From Cannabis sativa (taxonomy: Eukaryota > Streptophyta > Magnoliopsida > Rosales > Cannabaceae), in contig NC_083609.1 in the NCBI RefSeq assembly GCF_029168945.1, forward strand, positions 21,697,501 through 21,761,500: 64,000 nucleotides of DNA. Direction: 5' to 3'. The translations under genes were made by a program, and so were the position numbers. Position 1 is the stretch's first letter. Each line of letters starts with the position of its first letter. Under the pieces are notes generated by a model. That model saw only the letters and a list, made by a program, of their open reading frames with translations. It made no database searches and was not told the DNA's origin. This document shows positions 24,270 to 36,600 of the stretch, piece after piece.

Positions 24270-25837
24270 AATAATTTATTTACTTATTTATATAAAATAA
24301 TATGGTAAGTCGGTTAAGTAGGAAACGACTTAACATATCACGTGAAAAGTCATTTCCTATGCAACTGACCTTTCATGAAACATGATATGTCATTTTCCAT
24401 ACAACTGACCTCACATGTCATTTATAGAAATCATAAAAAATAATACCTAAGTTTTGTATTAACAATATTTTTTTTATTTATTGCTTTTTATAAATTATAA
24501 TACATATAATATTAATAATTATATATTTTTAATTATTTTATAAATAGAGTAATAATATATCAAATTAAAATACTATTTTTTTTATTTATTTGAATTTTAA
24601 AAACTGAAACATATATAATTAATTACTTTTTTAAATGATTAATAATTAATTTATTTATATACATTAAATAACATGGGAGGTCAGTTACCTGGGAGGCGAC
24701 CTACCATGTCACATGAGAAGACATTTTTCAAGCAACCGACATCCCATGTTTCCTAAATACAAAAGAGGTCGGTTTTGTGTATACCGACCTCCCATGTATA
24801 CATGGGAGGTCAATTTTTGCGTAACCGACCTCCCATGCTTACTATTTACATACATGAGAGGTCGGTTTTGTATAAACTGACTTATGAACGTGTGTTAGGT
24901 CCGTTTAAATAAAACCAACCTCTCATGACCGACTTCTCATGTTAAAATTGTAGTAGTGCATACCGCCACTTATTTTACGAGGGGATGAATGTCTTGCAGC
25001 TTATCTTTTGGATTGTGGAGAGAACAACCGCAGAACTGCACTACGTGTGGAGCTTATAAAAAAGACAGAGGTGAAAAGGATATTGAAAGTTACACAAAAG
25101 AAATTGAGCACCCCTTAGTAGATAACTACTTTGATCGTGAATTCTACTTTGAAGAAAATGTTTGTGATATTGCTTCTACACCAGGTGAAAGTGGTGTTAA
25201 TCTCGGTTGTGAATTTTTGGATTATCTTAACAAAAACACAACAGGATCATCTCCAACTCCAAACCATTCACAGGAAGAATTGATGACTGAAAATCACATC
25301 GACCCATTTGACTATCCGTTGGAGCACTCAGACCAACAAAATCAACTCATAAGTGAAGATACATTTAGTTTCACAGATGGGTCGAATTTGGCAATTGGTC
25401 AAGAATTCAAGATGAGGTGAAGTTTACGTTGAAAGATATTGCGATGAAGGCTTGCTTTGAGATGAAAATTGCAAAATCTACCAAGTCATTATATGTGACA
25501 AAATGCATTGACAAGTCATGCAAAAAGGCAGTGTGTGTAGCAAAAAGGCAGTGTATGTAGCAAAAGTTTCTCAATACGAACCTATTGTAACACTCACACT
25601 TGCTCCTTTATCAGCCGAAAGAGAAAGCATCGTCAAGCAAGTGCAGAAGTAGTTGCTAATGTGGTGAGGTCAAGTTTTGACGGTCAGAAAGAGACAACGA
25701 AACCTAAAGCAATAATGACAATTATGCAAAACAATCACATGTCGATCACATATTGGAAAGCTTGGAAAGGGAAAAAGATTGCAAAGAAATTCAAAAAATA
25801 CCGGATGTGTTTTGTCTCGTGACACTGATGAAGGCTC

Positions 25838-25975
25838 TAATTGTTCTTCTCCATCAAATTCTTCTTGCTCTTCTCCATCGGATTCTACTTGTTCATCTCC
25901 ATTAGATTCTGCTTCTTCTTCTCCATCCAATTTTGCTTGTTCTTCTCCATCCGATTCTGTTTCTTCTTGTCCACT
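25838..25975. repeat. 24-bp minisatellite, about six copies
   Basis: Unit ATTCTGCTTCTTCTTCTCCA plus four bases, with substitutions but no frame-breaking indels across this stretch. On the plus strand it would encode Ser-rich octads (SSPSDSxC); on the minus strand it encodes acidic octads. The minus reading is more protein-like and continues upstream in the same frame. Confidence 0.8.
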
Positions 25976-26104
25976 AATTATGATTTTTCTTCTCCATTTG
26001 TTTCTGATTGTTCTTCAAAACTTCCCATTAACTAATTTAAATAAAGAAAGGTAATATTATATTAATCGAGTACAAACATAATAGTCAAGCTTTACCCACA
26101 AACG

Positions 26105-26186
26105 GTTGAGCTCAACTCAAGATAGTTGAGCTTTATACTAACATTACAAGAATTTAGAGATTACATCTCGACCATAAATGGTCGAG
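26105..26186. repeat. Right sub-terminal hairpin repeats of the MULE
   Basis: Perfect 7-bp stems with 6-nt loops: CTCAACT/AGTTGAG at 26111-26130 and CTCGACC/GGTCGAG at 26167-26186, plus a 12-nt palindrome GTTGAGCTCAAC at 26105-26116. They match the family at 18,931-19,044, supporting one element that spans about 18.9-26.4 kb. Confidence 0.75.
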
Positions 26187-26552
26187 CTCTACTCCGTATA
26201 GTCAAGCTATACACTAATATTTTAAGACTTTTGAGACTACATTGGTCGAACTCTACTAAAAGCAGTCAAGATTATAATCTCGACCATTTATGTTGGATCT
26301 CTACTAACACTAATCAAGTTATATAATATATCAAATAGACTTTGAAAATCTCAAACATATTTGGTGAAGTTCTACCCATTTACCTCATTATTTGATTGAG
26401 TTGTTGTTGTGCATGCAGGAGGAGTAAGTTCGTTCAAAATCAATTGTCGTTGGATTGGTTGTTTTGAATCTATAATGCTTGGTCTTTTGCTTTGTGCTAT
26501 TGAATTACTAACATATAATATGTTAGCTTGGATGATTGAGCAATTGCACAAC

Positions 26553-27353
26553 CTGAAAATGCTAATTATAAGTAAATATGCATAAAAGTTAATTGTTGCA
26601 AAAATAAGAAAACATCACTTTTGCCTAAAAAATCACAATATAATCTTTAATTTTAACCGTTAATTCATAAAATAATGTGATATTAATATAGTGGTGTATT
26701 TATTTAAATTTAGATAACAAAACAAATAAAATGAGATTTCTTCATAAAATAAGAAAAAAAAATACATGAATTAGAGAACCAAAATCCAACCAAGCCAAAA
26801 CTTAACGTTAAATTTAACACAAAAAAGAATTAACTTTAAATTTAACATAAAAAAGAATGAACAAAATCTCAATTTCTATTCTATTTGTTTCACACTAATT
26901 GAAATAGAGAATGATGCTCATGAATATGTATATAATTGTTTATATAAAAAAAATATGTATATGTATTGTATTATGTGAGTATATATACATATATAATGTG
27001 ATATATTTATATAAAGGGGATTTAACACAATTATACAACAATATGTACTTAATTACAAAAATATCTTAGAAAAAATATTATAACATAATGATAAACTTTA
27101 TTATATATATACCTAATCTTTCAGATTTGTAACTGACATTCTCATCAAATTTATACTTACTCCCAATCACATCTTGTGGCTTTATAAATAGGTCCCATTA
27201 ACTGAAAATAGTAGAACAAAGATCAAGTTTAATTGGTCAAAACAAACCAAATATCTAAATCACAAGAATGTTTATTAATAAACATGCCAAGTAAAAACCA
27301 TAAAGTATAAAATGTACTATCAAGATAAGCTATTACCTTTAATTTGGTAGGAA
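26553..27353. other. AT-rich spacer, no gene seen
   Basis: About 800 bp of very AT-rich sequence with homopolymer runs and TATATA stretches. No open frame, terminal repeat or RNA gene can be supported. Confidence 0.5.
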
Positions 27354-29305
27354 TATGTTGTTGGAATTAATTTTACCAGGATCTTAGATCTACTCACAAG
27401 TATGTTGATTTAACAACCTAAATATGAACTTCTAAAACGATAAATAAAAACATGTAAAAGTTAAGAAACCTTACAGTGATGGCAGTGGAATTAAGTGTCT
27501 CATTCCACTCAGATCTCTAACCCTTGATTCCTGTCTGTAGCAGAGTATAATCAAGATCTGAGCACGAATGTCCTTCAGTTGGATGTGATCCTTCACAGTC
27601 TTCCAAACTATGATTGAGGTACTGTATGTTGTGTGTGGGCACTTCTCTCTCACAAGGAATTCGAAATTCTCTCTCTTTTCTCCTCAATTTCGTGTGGTAC
27701 AATAACTTGAATACCAATAGCATACATAAACATATCAAGAGAAGAGAGGGGGCGACATTATATAGGAAAAAGGGAGAGCTCAACTTTCCAAATAAAACAG
27801 TTTCCTCTTTTACTGTGTAATTGATTAACTGCCTTATTTAGTGTGATCCACCACTTTCCTATTATTGCTAGGTTTTGATTAGCAATTACTTGGCAATTAA
27901 AATTGAAAATAATAATTGGGAAATTCAAAGCATGTGGCCGGCCATGGTGTGAATGGGCCTCACATGGATTTTGCAATTTCCTCAATTTTATTTCTATTTC
28001 TCCAAAAATGCCATTTTTCCAATTCTAACCATTTAAATGCCAAAACTAATTATTTAATAACTAAAATAGATTATTAAATAATATTGTCATTTAAAATAAT
28101 TATTAATTAGACATACAAAATCTCTCAATTAATAATTTAACCTAGAAACCCTTTTATTTACAATTTCACCCTTAAACTGTGAGAATTCACAAATTAGACA
28201 TAGTCTAACTTTTAGAATTATAATTGATTAATCAAAAATCAATTATAGAGTCTTACAAACAGTATGGTCTCAACTAGAATGGGGACCATGGATTTATATT
28301 GCTGAGCTTCCAATAAGTTGAACCGAATTTACCAAGTAAATCCCTAACTTATTAATTCCTTGTTGAATCCACTCTTAGAACTTGGAATTGCACTCTCAGA
28401 CTTATATAGAGCATACTATATGTTTCACGATATATATATGCTATCTCATTTAACCAATATTATAATCTTAATGTGATTAAAAGATCCTCTATATAGATGA
28501 TTTACATCGAGATGGGATAAATTTACCGTTTCCACCCCTCAATGTATTTTGTCCCTTAAAACACTTAGTTACCTGTAAATGATGTTTTAGTGATCTAATA
28601 TGTAGTCACTGAAACAAGAGCTCATCCATTTACTTCTATTTAACTAAGCTCGAAGGGAATCATCACTTGACTTCTATACACCAGTAGAAGCTATAGATTC
28701 CATAATTATGTTCAGCACTCCCACTCAGTTATGCTATCATGTTCCCAAAATATACGTATCACCCTACCCAAAAGTAGGCTTAACTAATAAATCAAAGAAC
28801 ATGAATAACACTTCTGAGATTGAGCCTAAGCATATCAGGATTTAGATTCTTTTAATCTAAGATCAACTTCTGATATTGACTTGGATAGATACAACGGTAA
28901 GTTTATAATATCTTGACCAAGTTCAATATCGGTCCAGTCCAATGTATACTCCATACATTCGAAACTAGTATACTTTACCAATGTTATGGAAAGAACATAA
29001 CACTTACTCCAAGTGTAAGTATACTTCATCGCTGATTATCACATCAGTGTAAGTCCAAAACACTGATGAACAGGGACTTAGTCTTTTGAATCATATAATC
29101 ACAATCACATTCCACTGTATTGACAATACTGTAATTGTGAATGAATATATGTTCTGGACTTAACTGATTTTGTGCATATATTAAATATGTATATTAAACC
29201 ATAAACATGTAAAATACATGTAAACATAAATCACTTCAAAATTCTATATTAATAACTAATCAGATTGTAATGGGTTTTATTTAGGGCATAAAACCCAACA
29301 TATGT
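27354..29305 (-). mobile_element. Element B: solo LTR of the long-LTR Copia family
   Basis: 1,942-bp solo LTR (27359-29300), flanked by a 5-bp duplication TATGT on both sides (27354-27358 and 29301-29305), with no internal region. Its ends (TGTTGGAATTA ... GGGCATAAAACCCAACA, written on plus) match the LTRs of elements C, D and E. By comparison with C, the element reads on the minus strand. Solo LTRs arise by recombination between the two LTRs of a full element. It is more diverged from C, D and E than they are from one another. Confidence 0.92.
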
Positions 29306-30569
29306 GACTCATCCAATTTATGATTAGCAGAAATACACTGAAAAAAATATAAAATTGACCAAATATTAAGCATTTTTTTATTGAAAATATATGTAATTAT
29401 TACTTATTTTGTTCATATACTAAATTAGTGAAATACATACTAACAAGTAGTTATTTTAGAAAAAATTAAACACCAACAAATAGATAGTATATAGTTGAAT
29501 TTATATACTAATATAATTATTATATACCAACAAGTAGTTATACAATTAAATTTATATATTAGATACAAAAAGTATATAAAACTTTGGGAAATATATACCA
29601 AGAAGTAGTTAAGTAATAATAATTTTGATTGCACTATATAAATTATTTATATACTGAAAGGTATATACATATTTAGTATAACAATAAAAATATGATGTTG
29701 ACTCCTAGTATGCAATCATAAATTAAGATACTCTATTATGGTATATATTATTGTTCAGCTTGATATTATATAAAAATATGTTTTCATATATAGAAAAAAA
29801 TACTAAATTTTTTCTCCAAAAAGCCATCTTTAATATTATTATTATTAGTATTAGCATTTGATAAAAAAGAAAAAGTTCCCTTAAAATTGTAATTTATTGT
29901 ACATAGTGAAAAAAAAACTATAAAAACATAAGATATTATAAATTGTGATTAACATGCAAAATGCAGTAGTAAACAATAGAGTGTAGTTGTTGGCATGAGT
30001 TCTTACCTCAGAGAAATCTGCATTTATTATAATTTATAGCACAATTAAGTTATAAGCAAAATAAAAATATAGAATTTGGTACATAAATAATAATAACAAA
30101 AAATATAAGTTAAAAATGAAAGAAAATAATTATTAAGAGTTAATGTAATAAAATTATATTATATGTACTAACGTGAAATTTTTCCTTATATAAATTAGAA
30201 AATGTATATAATAAACTTACCGGAATGGTGATTAAACTAAAATAATTTATTGAGTTTTATCTATGGAGGTTGGATTGATTACATATTAGGGTTTTATTTT
30301 TAGAGACTTTAAGGGAGTAAATGATAGATTTAAGGAGAATAGAGGGAGATGAATTTATAAAAAAAAAAATTAAAAGGAAATAGTGAGGTGAAAAGAAGGC
30401 AAAATAATAGTTGAGCTTATTATTGGGGTTGGTTGAGATGAAAAGATGGAGAAGAGAAGAAGAGATAAAAAAAATAAACAAAAGAAGAAGAAGAAAACGT
30501 GAGGATTAGGGCTGGGGTTTAGGTTATGTTTAGGTGGGTATATTAGTAATTTACTTTATTAGTTAATAA
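29306..30569. other. AT-rich spacer, no gene seen
   Basis: Very AT-rich, with a purine-rich stretch at about 30,440-30,500. Short open frames on the minus strand (for example 30257-30481) are low-complexity and unsupported. It might be flank of the MULE, but nothing defines it. Confidence 0.5.
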
Positions 30570-30965
30570 AAAAAAGGGTTATTGGCGGCTAAACCACCTG
30601 AACTTTACGGTTTGTAACACTTAACCATAAAAACTGAATTTTTGGCGGCTAAACTACCTAAACTCTGGTTCTGTTTCGCTCTGCACAGCTCCGTCTAAAA
30701 ATCACAGTTAAGTGCCACGGTGGACTATCCACGTGTACGCACTTGTACACGTGGCAAATTTTTAGTGGTCCACGTAATTTTAATTTAAAAAAATAATTAT
30801 AAATATTTAAAAAAATTTTTAAAAAAACACAATTTATAAAATTTAAAAAAAAATCTTTTTTTTTTCCTTTTTTTTCTTTTTCTTTTTCTTTTTCTTTCTC
30901 TTTCTCTTTCTCTTTCTCTTTCTTCTCCAAACACCTTAGCGTAGTGGGGTCACATATGTGCAGAC

Positions 30966-31175
30966 AATCAATTGGATGGTGAGTCGAATTTGAAGACTCG
31001 GTATGCAAAACAAGGAACACTCTCGAAGTTTCCAGAGGAGGAGAAGGTTGAAGGGGTGATTAGATGTGAGATACCGAATAGGAATATATATGGGTTCCAG
31101 GAAAATTTGGAAATTGATGGGAGAAAACTTTCTTTAGGACCCTCCAATGTTCTTCTTCGAGGTTGTGAGCTCAAG
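30966..31175 (+). pseudogene. Captured fragment of a P4-type ATPase (aminophospholipid flippase) gene
   Basis: One open stretch reads DGESNLKTRYAKQ, then a conserved CEIPNRNIYGFQ.NLEIDG part, LSLGPSNVLLRGCELKNT, and then leaves the family. DGE(T/S)NLK is the actuator-domain dephosphorylation motif of P4-ATPases, and the LGPSN(I/V).LRGC.LKNT block directly follows it in plant ALA proteins. Only about 70 residues are present, with no P-type phosphorylation site or membrane helix, so it cannot work as a flippase. It lies between the inverted arms of the Pack-MULE. Confidence 0.85.
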
Positions 31176-31199
31176 AACACCGGTGGGGCTCCCAATCGA

Positions 31200-31525
31200 T
31201 CAACCCAATCCCCCCCAAAAATAAAACCCTCTCTTTCATAGCACGATAATGGCGGCCTCGGATGTCTCTGACGGACCCGTCCTTAGTCTCATCAACAATC
31301 ACATCGTCCAGTTGGCGGAGGGCATCGCCCAAGGTAAACCCATTGTCAAAGAGAAGAGGAAGTCCTCCGCTCCAAGCCTGTTGTCTCCGCGCTCATCGAT
31401 GAGCTCAAAAAGCTTCGTCAACCCCTTTCCGCTGCCGTCGACGAGGAGATTAACCTTGCTGTACAAAACCACCAGCAGGTCCTACCCTCCTCCCAACCTA
31501 TATCCTCATCCTCTGATTGTAGTAA
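31200..31525 (+). pseudogene. Captured 5' end of a second, unidentified plant gene
   Basis: GC-rich compared with its surroundings. A leader-like stretch is followed by an ATG at 31249 in good context and MAASDVSDGPVLSLIN. After a break near 31,355 the coherent frame is SKPVVSALIDELKKLRQPLS, continuing to about 31,500. It looks like the 5' UTR and first exon of a conserved plant protein whose name I cannot give. The interior is shortened and frame-shifted. It then runs into the GA-rich inner part of the right arm. Confidence 0.6.
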
Positions 31526-31727
31526 TGGCAGAAGAAGAAGAAGAAAGAGAAAGAGAAAAAAAAAAGAAAAAGAGAAAAAAAAAAGAAAAAAAAACTATTT
31601 TTTTTTAATTTTTATAAATTGTTTTTTTTTTAATTTTTTTTAAATATTTATAGTTACTTTTTAAAATTAAAATTACGTGGACCACTAAAAATTTGCTAGT
31701 TTACAAGTGCGTACACGTGGACAGTCC

Positions 31728-33615
31728 TGTTGGAATTATTTTACCAGGATCTTAGATCTACTCACAAGTATGTTTATTAATATCCTAAATAAGAACTTTC
31801 TAAAACGATAAATTAAACACATATAAAGTTTAAGAAACCTTACATTGGGTGCAGCGGAATTAAATGACTCCTTCCGTTCAGATCTCTAACCCTTGTATCC
31901 TTTCTGTAGCAGAGTATTATCAAGATCTGAACCTGGATCTCTTTCTCTGAATCCTTGATGCTGAATCTCCTTTACTGATGATCTTTCTTCACGATCTTCC
32001 TCACTATGATTGAGGTATTGCTTGCTGTGTGTGGGCACTACTCTAATCACTAAGGTAGGTTCGAAATATGAAGGAAGAAGAGAGAGAGAGAGAGTGGCAG
32101 CTAGAGAAGAGAGAGGAGGCTCAGGTTTTTCTGATGTGAAGTGTAATTTTCCTGAAGCATTCACTATCTATTTATAGCATTCCACTAGGGTTAGGTTTGA
32201 ATTATTTGGCATTAAAATAATGAAAATATCAACTTAAAAAGCCTACAAAGGTGGCCGGCCATGGCTTAGTGGATTGGGCCTTGCTTTTTGCAATTTTGTA
32301 ATTTTAACACCTTTTGTATCTGATTTCTCAAAAATGTCAATTTCCTAATTCAACCATTTAAATGCCAATTCTAACTATTTAATAACTATAAATAATTATT
32401 AAATAATATTGTCATTTATCATATTTATTAATTGAATCATACAAAGTATCATAATTAACAAATATGCCCCTATTAACTCTTTCTTTACAATTTCGCCCTT
32501 ACTTAGTGAAAATTTCACAAATAGACATAGTCTAATTTGTGAATTGTAATTGATTAATCAAAACCAATTACATGAGTCTTACAAACAATATTATCTCAAC
32601 TAGTGCGGGGACCATGGGTCTATATAACCGAGCTTCCAATAAGTAGATCAAGAATTTAGCACTAAAATTCACTAACTTATTAATTCTTCGTTGAATCCAC
32701 GCATAGAACTTAGAATTGCACTCTCAGTATATAGAATGCTCTATATGTTCCACCATATAGACACATCATTAGTTATCCATTGTTATAATCCTAATTTGAT
32801 CAATGATCCTCTATATGAATGATCTACATTGTAAAGGGATTAAATTATTGTAACACCCTACTATGTATTTTATCCTTAAAACACTTCACCCCGTATAAAT
32901 GATATTTCAGCTTATGTGAAATGAGATCTCCATCATTTATTTTCGTTTGGTCAAGCTCGAAGGAGATCATCCTTTACTTACTATTCGCCAGATAGAAACT
33001 ATAGATTCCATGTTTATGCTAGCGCTCCCACTCAATTGCACTACCGTGTTCCCAAAAAGTACGTATCACCCTGACCTAAAAGTAGGCTTAACTAACAATT
33101 GAAGGAACACGAATATCCTCTTGAGATTGAGCCTAATCATAACAGGATTAAGATCATTTGATCTAGGATCAACTTGGCGATATTGACTTGAATAGATTTT
33201 ACGGTAAGTTTAATTAAATCTAAGTCAAAGTTCAATATCGGTCCCTTCCGATGCATACTCCATGCATCCAACCTGAGCTTTACTTTAACCAATGTTCTGG
33301 AAAGAACATAGTATTTCTCCAAATACAAGTAAACTCTTGTTGTAGATTATCATATCAGTAAAACCCTGTGTCTGATAAATCTAGAAAACTTTATTCACAT
33401 AGTCATGTTTACTTTCCAATGTGATGACAACACAATAAACAGGATCAAGTATGTGAAAAGGGTTTAAGATGAATTTATAAATCAAATAGACAAGCAATTG
33501 ATAAAGTGAACCAAAACATACACAAATGAATGAAAAATACTTCTGTTTCTTTATTGATGTTGAATAAAATAGATTACATTGAAATGGAGTTTTATTTAGG
33601 GCATAAAACCCAACA
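31728..33615 (-). repeat. 3' LTR of element C
   Basis: 1,888 bp, the downstream LTR in the minus-strand sense. TG...CA ends. A GA microsatellite lies at about 32,080-32,095 and a CCGGCC-containing block at about 32,250. Short open frames inside it recur in the sister LTR and are not genes. Confidence 0.93.
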
Positions 33616-33644
33616 AACTCCCACTTGCACTAATATAAAACTAA

Positions 33645-36600
33645 TCAGTACATATCAATTAATCCTAAATTCTGACGGTGCTTTTCAAATGCTGTCACGG
33701 CCAAGACTTTGGTAAATGGATCAGCTAGGTTGTCCTCTGTGTCAACTTTCTCAACTAGTACATCCCCTCTTGCCACGTATTCTCTGATAATGTGATACTT
33801 CCTTTCAATGTGTTTGCTTCTGTTGTGGCTTCGAGGTTCTTTACTGTTTGCTATTGCTCCATTGTTATCACAAAGTAAGACGAGAGGTTTTTCCATTCCA
33901 GGAACGACACCTATACTGGTGAAGAACTTTCTTAGCCAGACAAGTTCTTTAGCAGCTTCGGCTGCAGCTATGTATTCAGCTTCCATAGTCGAGTCCGATA
34001 TCGCGGTTTGTTTTGCACTTCTCCAAACCACTGCTCCACCCCCAAGAGTAAACACCATCCCAGATGTAGATTTCCTGTCTTCAAGACTTGCCTGGAAATC
34101 TGAATCAGTGTAGCCTATGGGATTTAAAGCACCACCCTTGTAGACTAACACAAGATCCCTTGTACTCTTTCAGTATTTCAGAATATACTTAACTGCATTC
34201 CAATGTTCATGTCCTGGATTAGACTGATACCTGCTCACGATTCCAACTGCATAACAGATGTCAGGTCTAGTGCATAACATTGCATACATTAGACTTCCAA
34301 CTGCAGAGGCATAGGGAATTTTCGCCATGTCCTCTATCTCTTAAGGATCAGTCGGAGACTGTTCCTTAGATAGACGAATACCATAACTAGAAGGCATGTT
34401 TGCCCCATTGGTGTTGTTCATGGAGAATCTCTCTAAGACTTTGTCTATGTAGGTTGTTTGAGAAAGAGCAAGAGATCTGTTCTTCCGGTTTCTGATAATT
34501 TGAATACCAAGAACATAGGCTGCTTCACCCAAATCTTTCATATCGAATTGAGTGTTAAGCCATTCCTTGATGTGAGTCATTTTCTTGACATTGTTTCCAA
34601 TGATCAAAATGTCATCAACATAAAGGACCAGGAATACTACTACTTGGTCTTCCTTGAGTTGGTAAACACAAGGTTCATCTTCACTCTGAAGAAAGCCGTA
34701 GGTCTTGATGATTTCATCAAACCTTTTGTTCCATGAGCGAGAAGCTTACTTAAGTCCATAGATAGACCTATTTAATTTGCAAACTTTCTTTTCCTGCCCA
34801 GGAAGAACATAACCTTCTGGTTGCTCCATATAGATGGTTTCTTCAAGTACCCCATTAAGGAAGGTAGTCTTGACATCCATTTGCCAGATTTCATAATCGA
34901 AAGAAGCAGCTATGGAGAGAAGAATTCGGATGGATTTGAGCATGGCAACAGGACTAAAAGTTTCCTCATAGTCTACGCCTTCTCTTTGGGTATAACCCTT
35001 GGCTACAAGTCTACCTTTAAAAGTTTTGACTTCGCCTCCAGCTCCTCTTTTCTTCTTGTAAACCCACTTGCATCCTATCGGATGATAGTCGTCAGGTGCG
35101 TCTACATATTCCCAGACTTTGTTCTTTTTCATGGAATCCATTTCTGAATCCATGCCGGCCGACCATCGTTTCCGTTGCGGACTAGCCATTGCCTGTTTAT
35201 AGGTTAATGGATCGTCTTCAATACCGTCACCTACGACCATATTGATTTCACCATCCAAGCCATAACGAGCAGGTTTTGTTGAAACCCTCCCACTACGACG
35301 AGGTGCGGTGATCTTCTGAACGGAAACTTTAGTAGTAGATTTCTCAGTTGGTTCAACTGAGGGAGTGGGATTGTCCTCTTCACGTGTGGAAGAGAACGGA
35401 ACATTGGAAGAACTTATATCTGAAAGCATTTCCTCCAACACTACTTTACTTTGTGATTTGAAATTCTTAATATAGTCATCTTCAAGGAAAGTTGCATTTG
35501 TAGAAACAAACACTTTATCATCCTTGCGGCTATAAAATAGTCCACCCCTAGTCTCTTTAGAATTACCGACAAACATGCAAACTTCAGTTCGTGACTCAAG
35601 TTTGTCGTCTTTCTTTCTTAAGACATGAGCAGGGCACCCCCAGATTCTGTAATTGCGTAAACTAGGTGTACGACCAATCCATAGTTCTAAAGGTGTCTTA
35701 GGGATTGATTTAGATGGAACAACATTTAAAATGTCGGTTGCCATCTGAATTGCATATCCCCAGAAGGACGTAGGTAGAGTTGAAAAACTAAGCATGGACC
35801 TAACCATTTCCAAAAGCGTGCGATTCCGTCTTTCTGGAACTCCATTTTGCTATGGAGTGCTAGGGGCGGTTAATTGGGATTCAATTCCAAGTTCAATTAA
35901 ATGATCTTTGAACTGCATATCCATATATTCTCCACCCCTATCAGTTCGCAAGATCTTTAATGATTCACCTAATTGGTTTTGAGCCAATGCATGAAATTCT
36001 TGAAACTTTGCAAATGTTTCAGATTTCTTATGCATAAGGTAAATATGTCCATATCTAGAGTAATCGTCAATGAAAGTGACAAAGTACTCATAACCACCTC
36101 GGGCTTTGACATTCAAAGGTCCGCAAACATCGGAATGCTCTAACCCTAGGGGTTGTTTGGCACGCTCTACCTTTGCAGAGAAAGAACGTTTAGTCATTTT
36201 TCCTTCTAGGCAGGACTCGCATACTGGCAATTCACCTAAGACGACATTTTTCAATGGACCGGCTTTGGTTAGCCTATTGAGTCTATCAAAGCCTATATGA
36301 CCTAAACGTAAATGCCATAGATATTTTTCATTATCATCAACGATCTCTTGCTTTTTGTGGTTTCTAGGTTTAGTTACTTTAAAAAGTTCGTTATGTAGGG
36401 CAAATGGTGTTTCTGGTCTAAGAACATAAAGCCCCTATTCCATGGATGCAACACAAATCTGAATGTCATTTCGAGAAATGGTAGAACCAGAATCCGAAAA
36501 ATCTAATTTGTATTGTTGCAATTGTAAGCATGAAACAGAAACCAAGTTTCTACTGAAATTTGGAATGTATAAGACATTGTCTAATTCCAAAATTCTGTTT

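Larger units (their letters stand above)
19573..24961. mobile_element. CACTA (En/Spm) transposon, complete ends
   Basis: The element runs from 19576 (CACTACTACAAAAATTG) to 24958 (...AATTGTAGTAGTG), 5,383 bp, with the diagnostic CACTA terminal inverted repeats and a 3-bp target duplication CAT (19573-19575 and 24959-24961). Both sub-terminal regions (about 19,595-19,860 and 24,300-24,930) are packed with direct and inverted copies of a GAGGTCGGTT motif, some forming hairpins, for example a 9-bp stem around AAA at 19599-19619. These are the transposase-binding sub-terminal repeats expected of this superfamily. No CACTA transposase gene could be recognised inside; the only coding relic is a Ulp1-like protease. 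Excision would restore the interrupted MULE frame. Confidence 0.95.
19337..25790 (+). pseudogene. MULE (MuDR-type) transposase N-terminal part, split by a CACTA element
   Basis: The first part (19337-19575) begins MFHTRMTRIVIYVQYDGEW, the N-terminal domain typical of plant MuDR-like proteins. It is interrupted after ...LGEN by the CACTA insertion. The frame resumes at 24,959 with IPPLILRGDECLAAYLL; the codon for the Ile is split by the insertion. Frame changes follow near 25,065 and 25,412, then DIAMKACFEMKIAKSTKSL, which matches the MuDR DNA-binding domain of these transposases. The text later reads ITYWKAWKGKKIAKK and breaks off near 25,790, so the catalytic DDE domain is missing. A 20-bp direct duplication (GCAAAAAGGCAGTGT...) at about 25,521-25,560 is an extra lesion. 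Clearly a dead copy. Confidence 0.85.
25790..26552 (-). pseudogene. Unrecognised two-exon relic with acidic repeats
   Basis: On the minus strand, 26552-26384 is open (LCNCSIIQANILYVSNS..., 56 codons) with an acceptor before it and a GTAAAT donor after it. A second exon starting near 26034 reads MGSFEEQSETNGEEKS and then stops. One frame over, an acidic 8-residue repeat (E-x-D-G-E-E-x-x, about six copies) continues to about 25,840. A frameshift near 25,975 separates the two. I do not recognise the family. It converges on the broken MULE transposase and may be that element's second gene. Confidence 0.4.

Noticed and set aside
25841..26035. Phe/Ser-rich plus-strand frame over the 24-bp minisatellite
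   Set aside because: Any frame of a 24-bp repeat stays open; the acidic minus-strand reading is more protein-like and continues beyond the array.
30870..30935. CT-rich tract as an independent microsatellite
   Set aside because: Its reverse complement lies symmetrically at about 31,530-31,600, so it is the inner part of the Pack-MULE inverted arms.
31249..31608. 119-aa plus-strand frame as an intact gene
   Set aside because: Coherent protein-like text switches frame near 31,355 and the tail is a translated GA-rich transposon arm (EEEEEREREKKKKK).
33137..33328. Open frame of 63 aa repeated exactly at 41,382-41,573
   Set aside because: Identity simply reflects the two LTRs of element C; not a duplicated gene.
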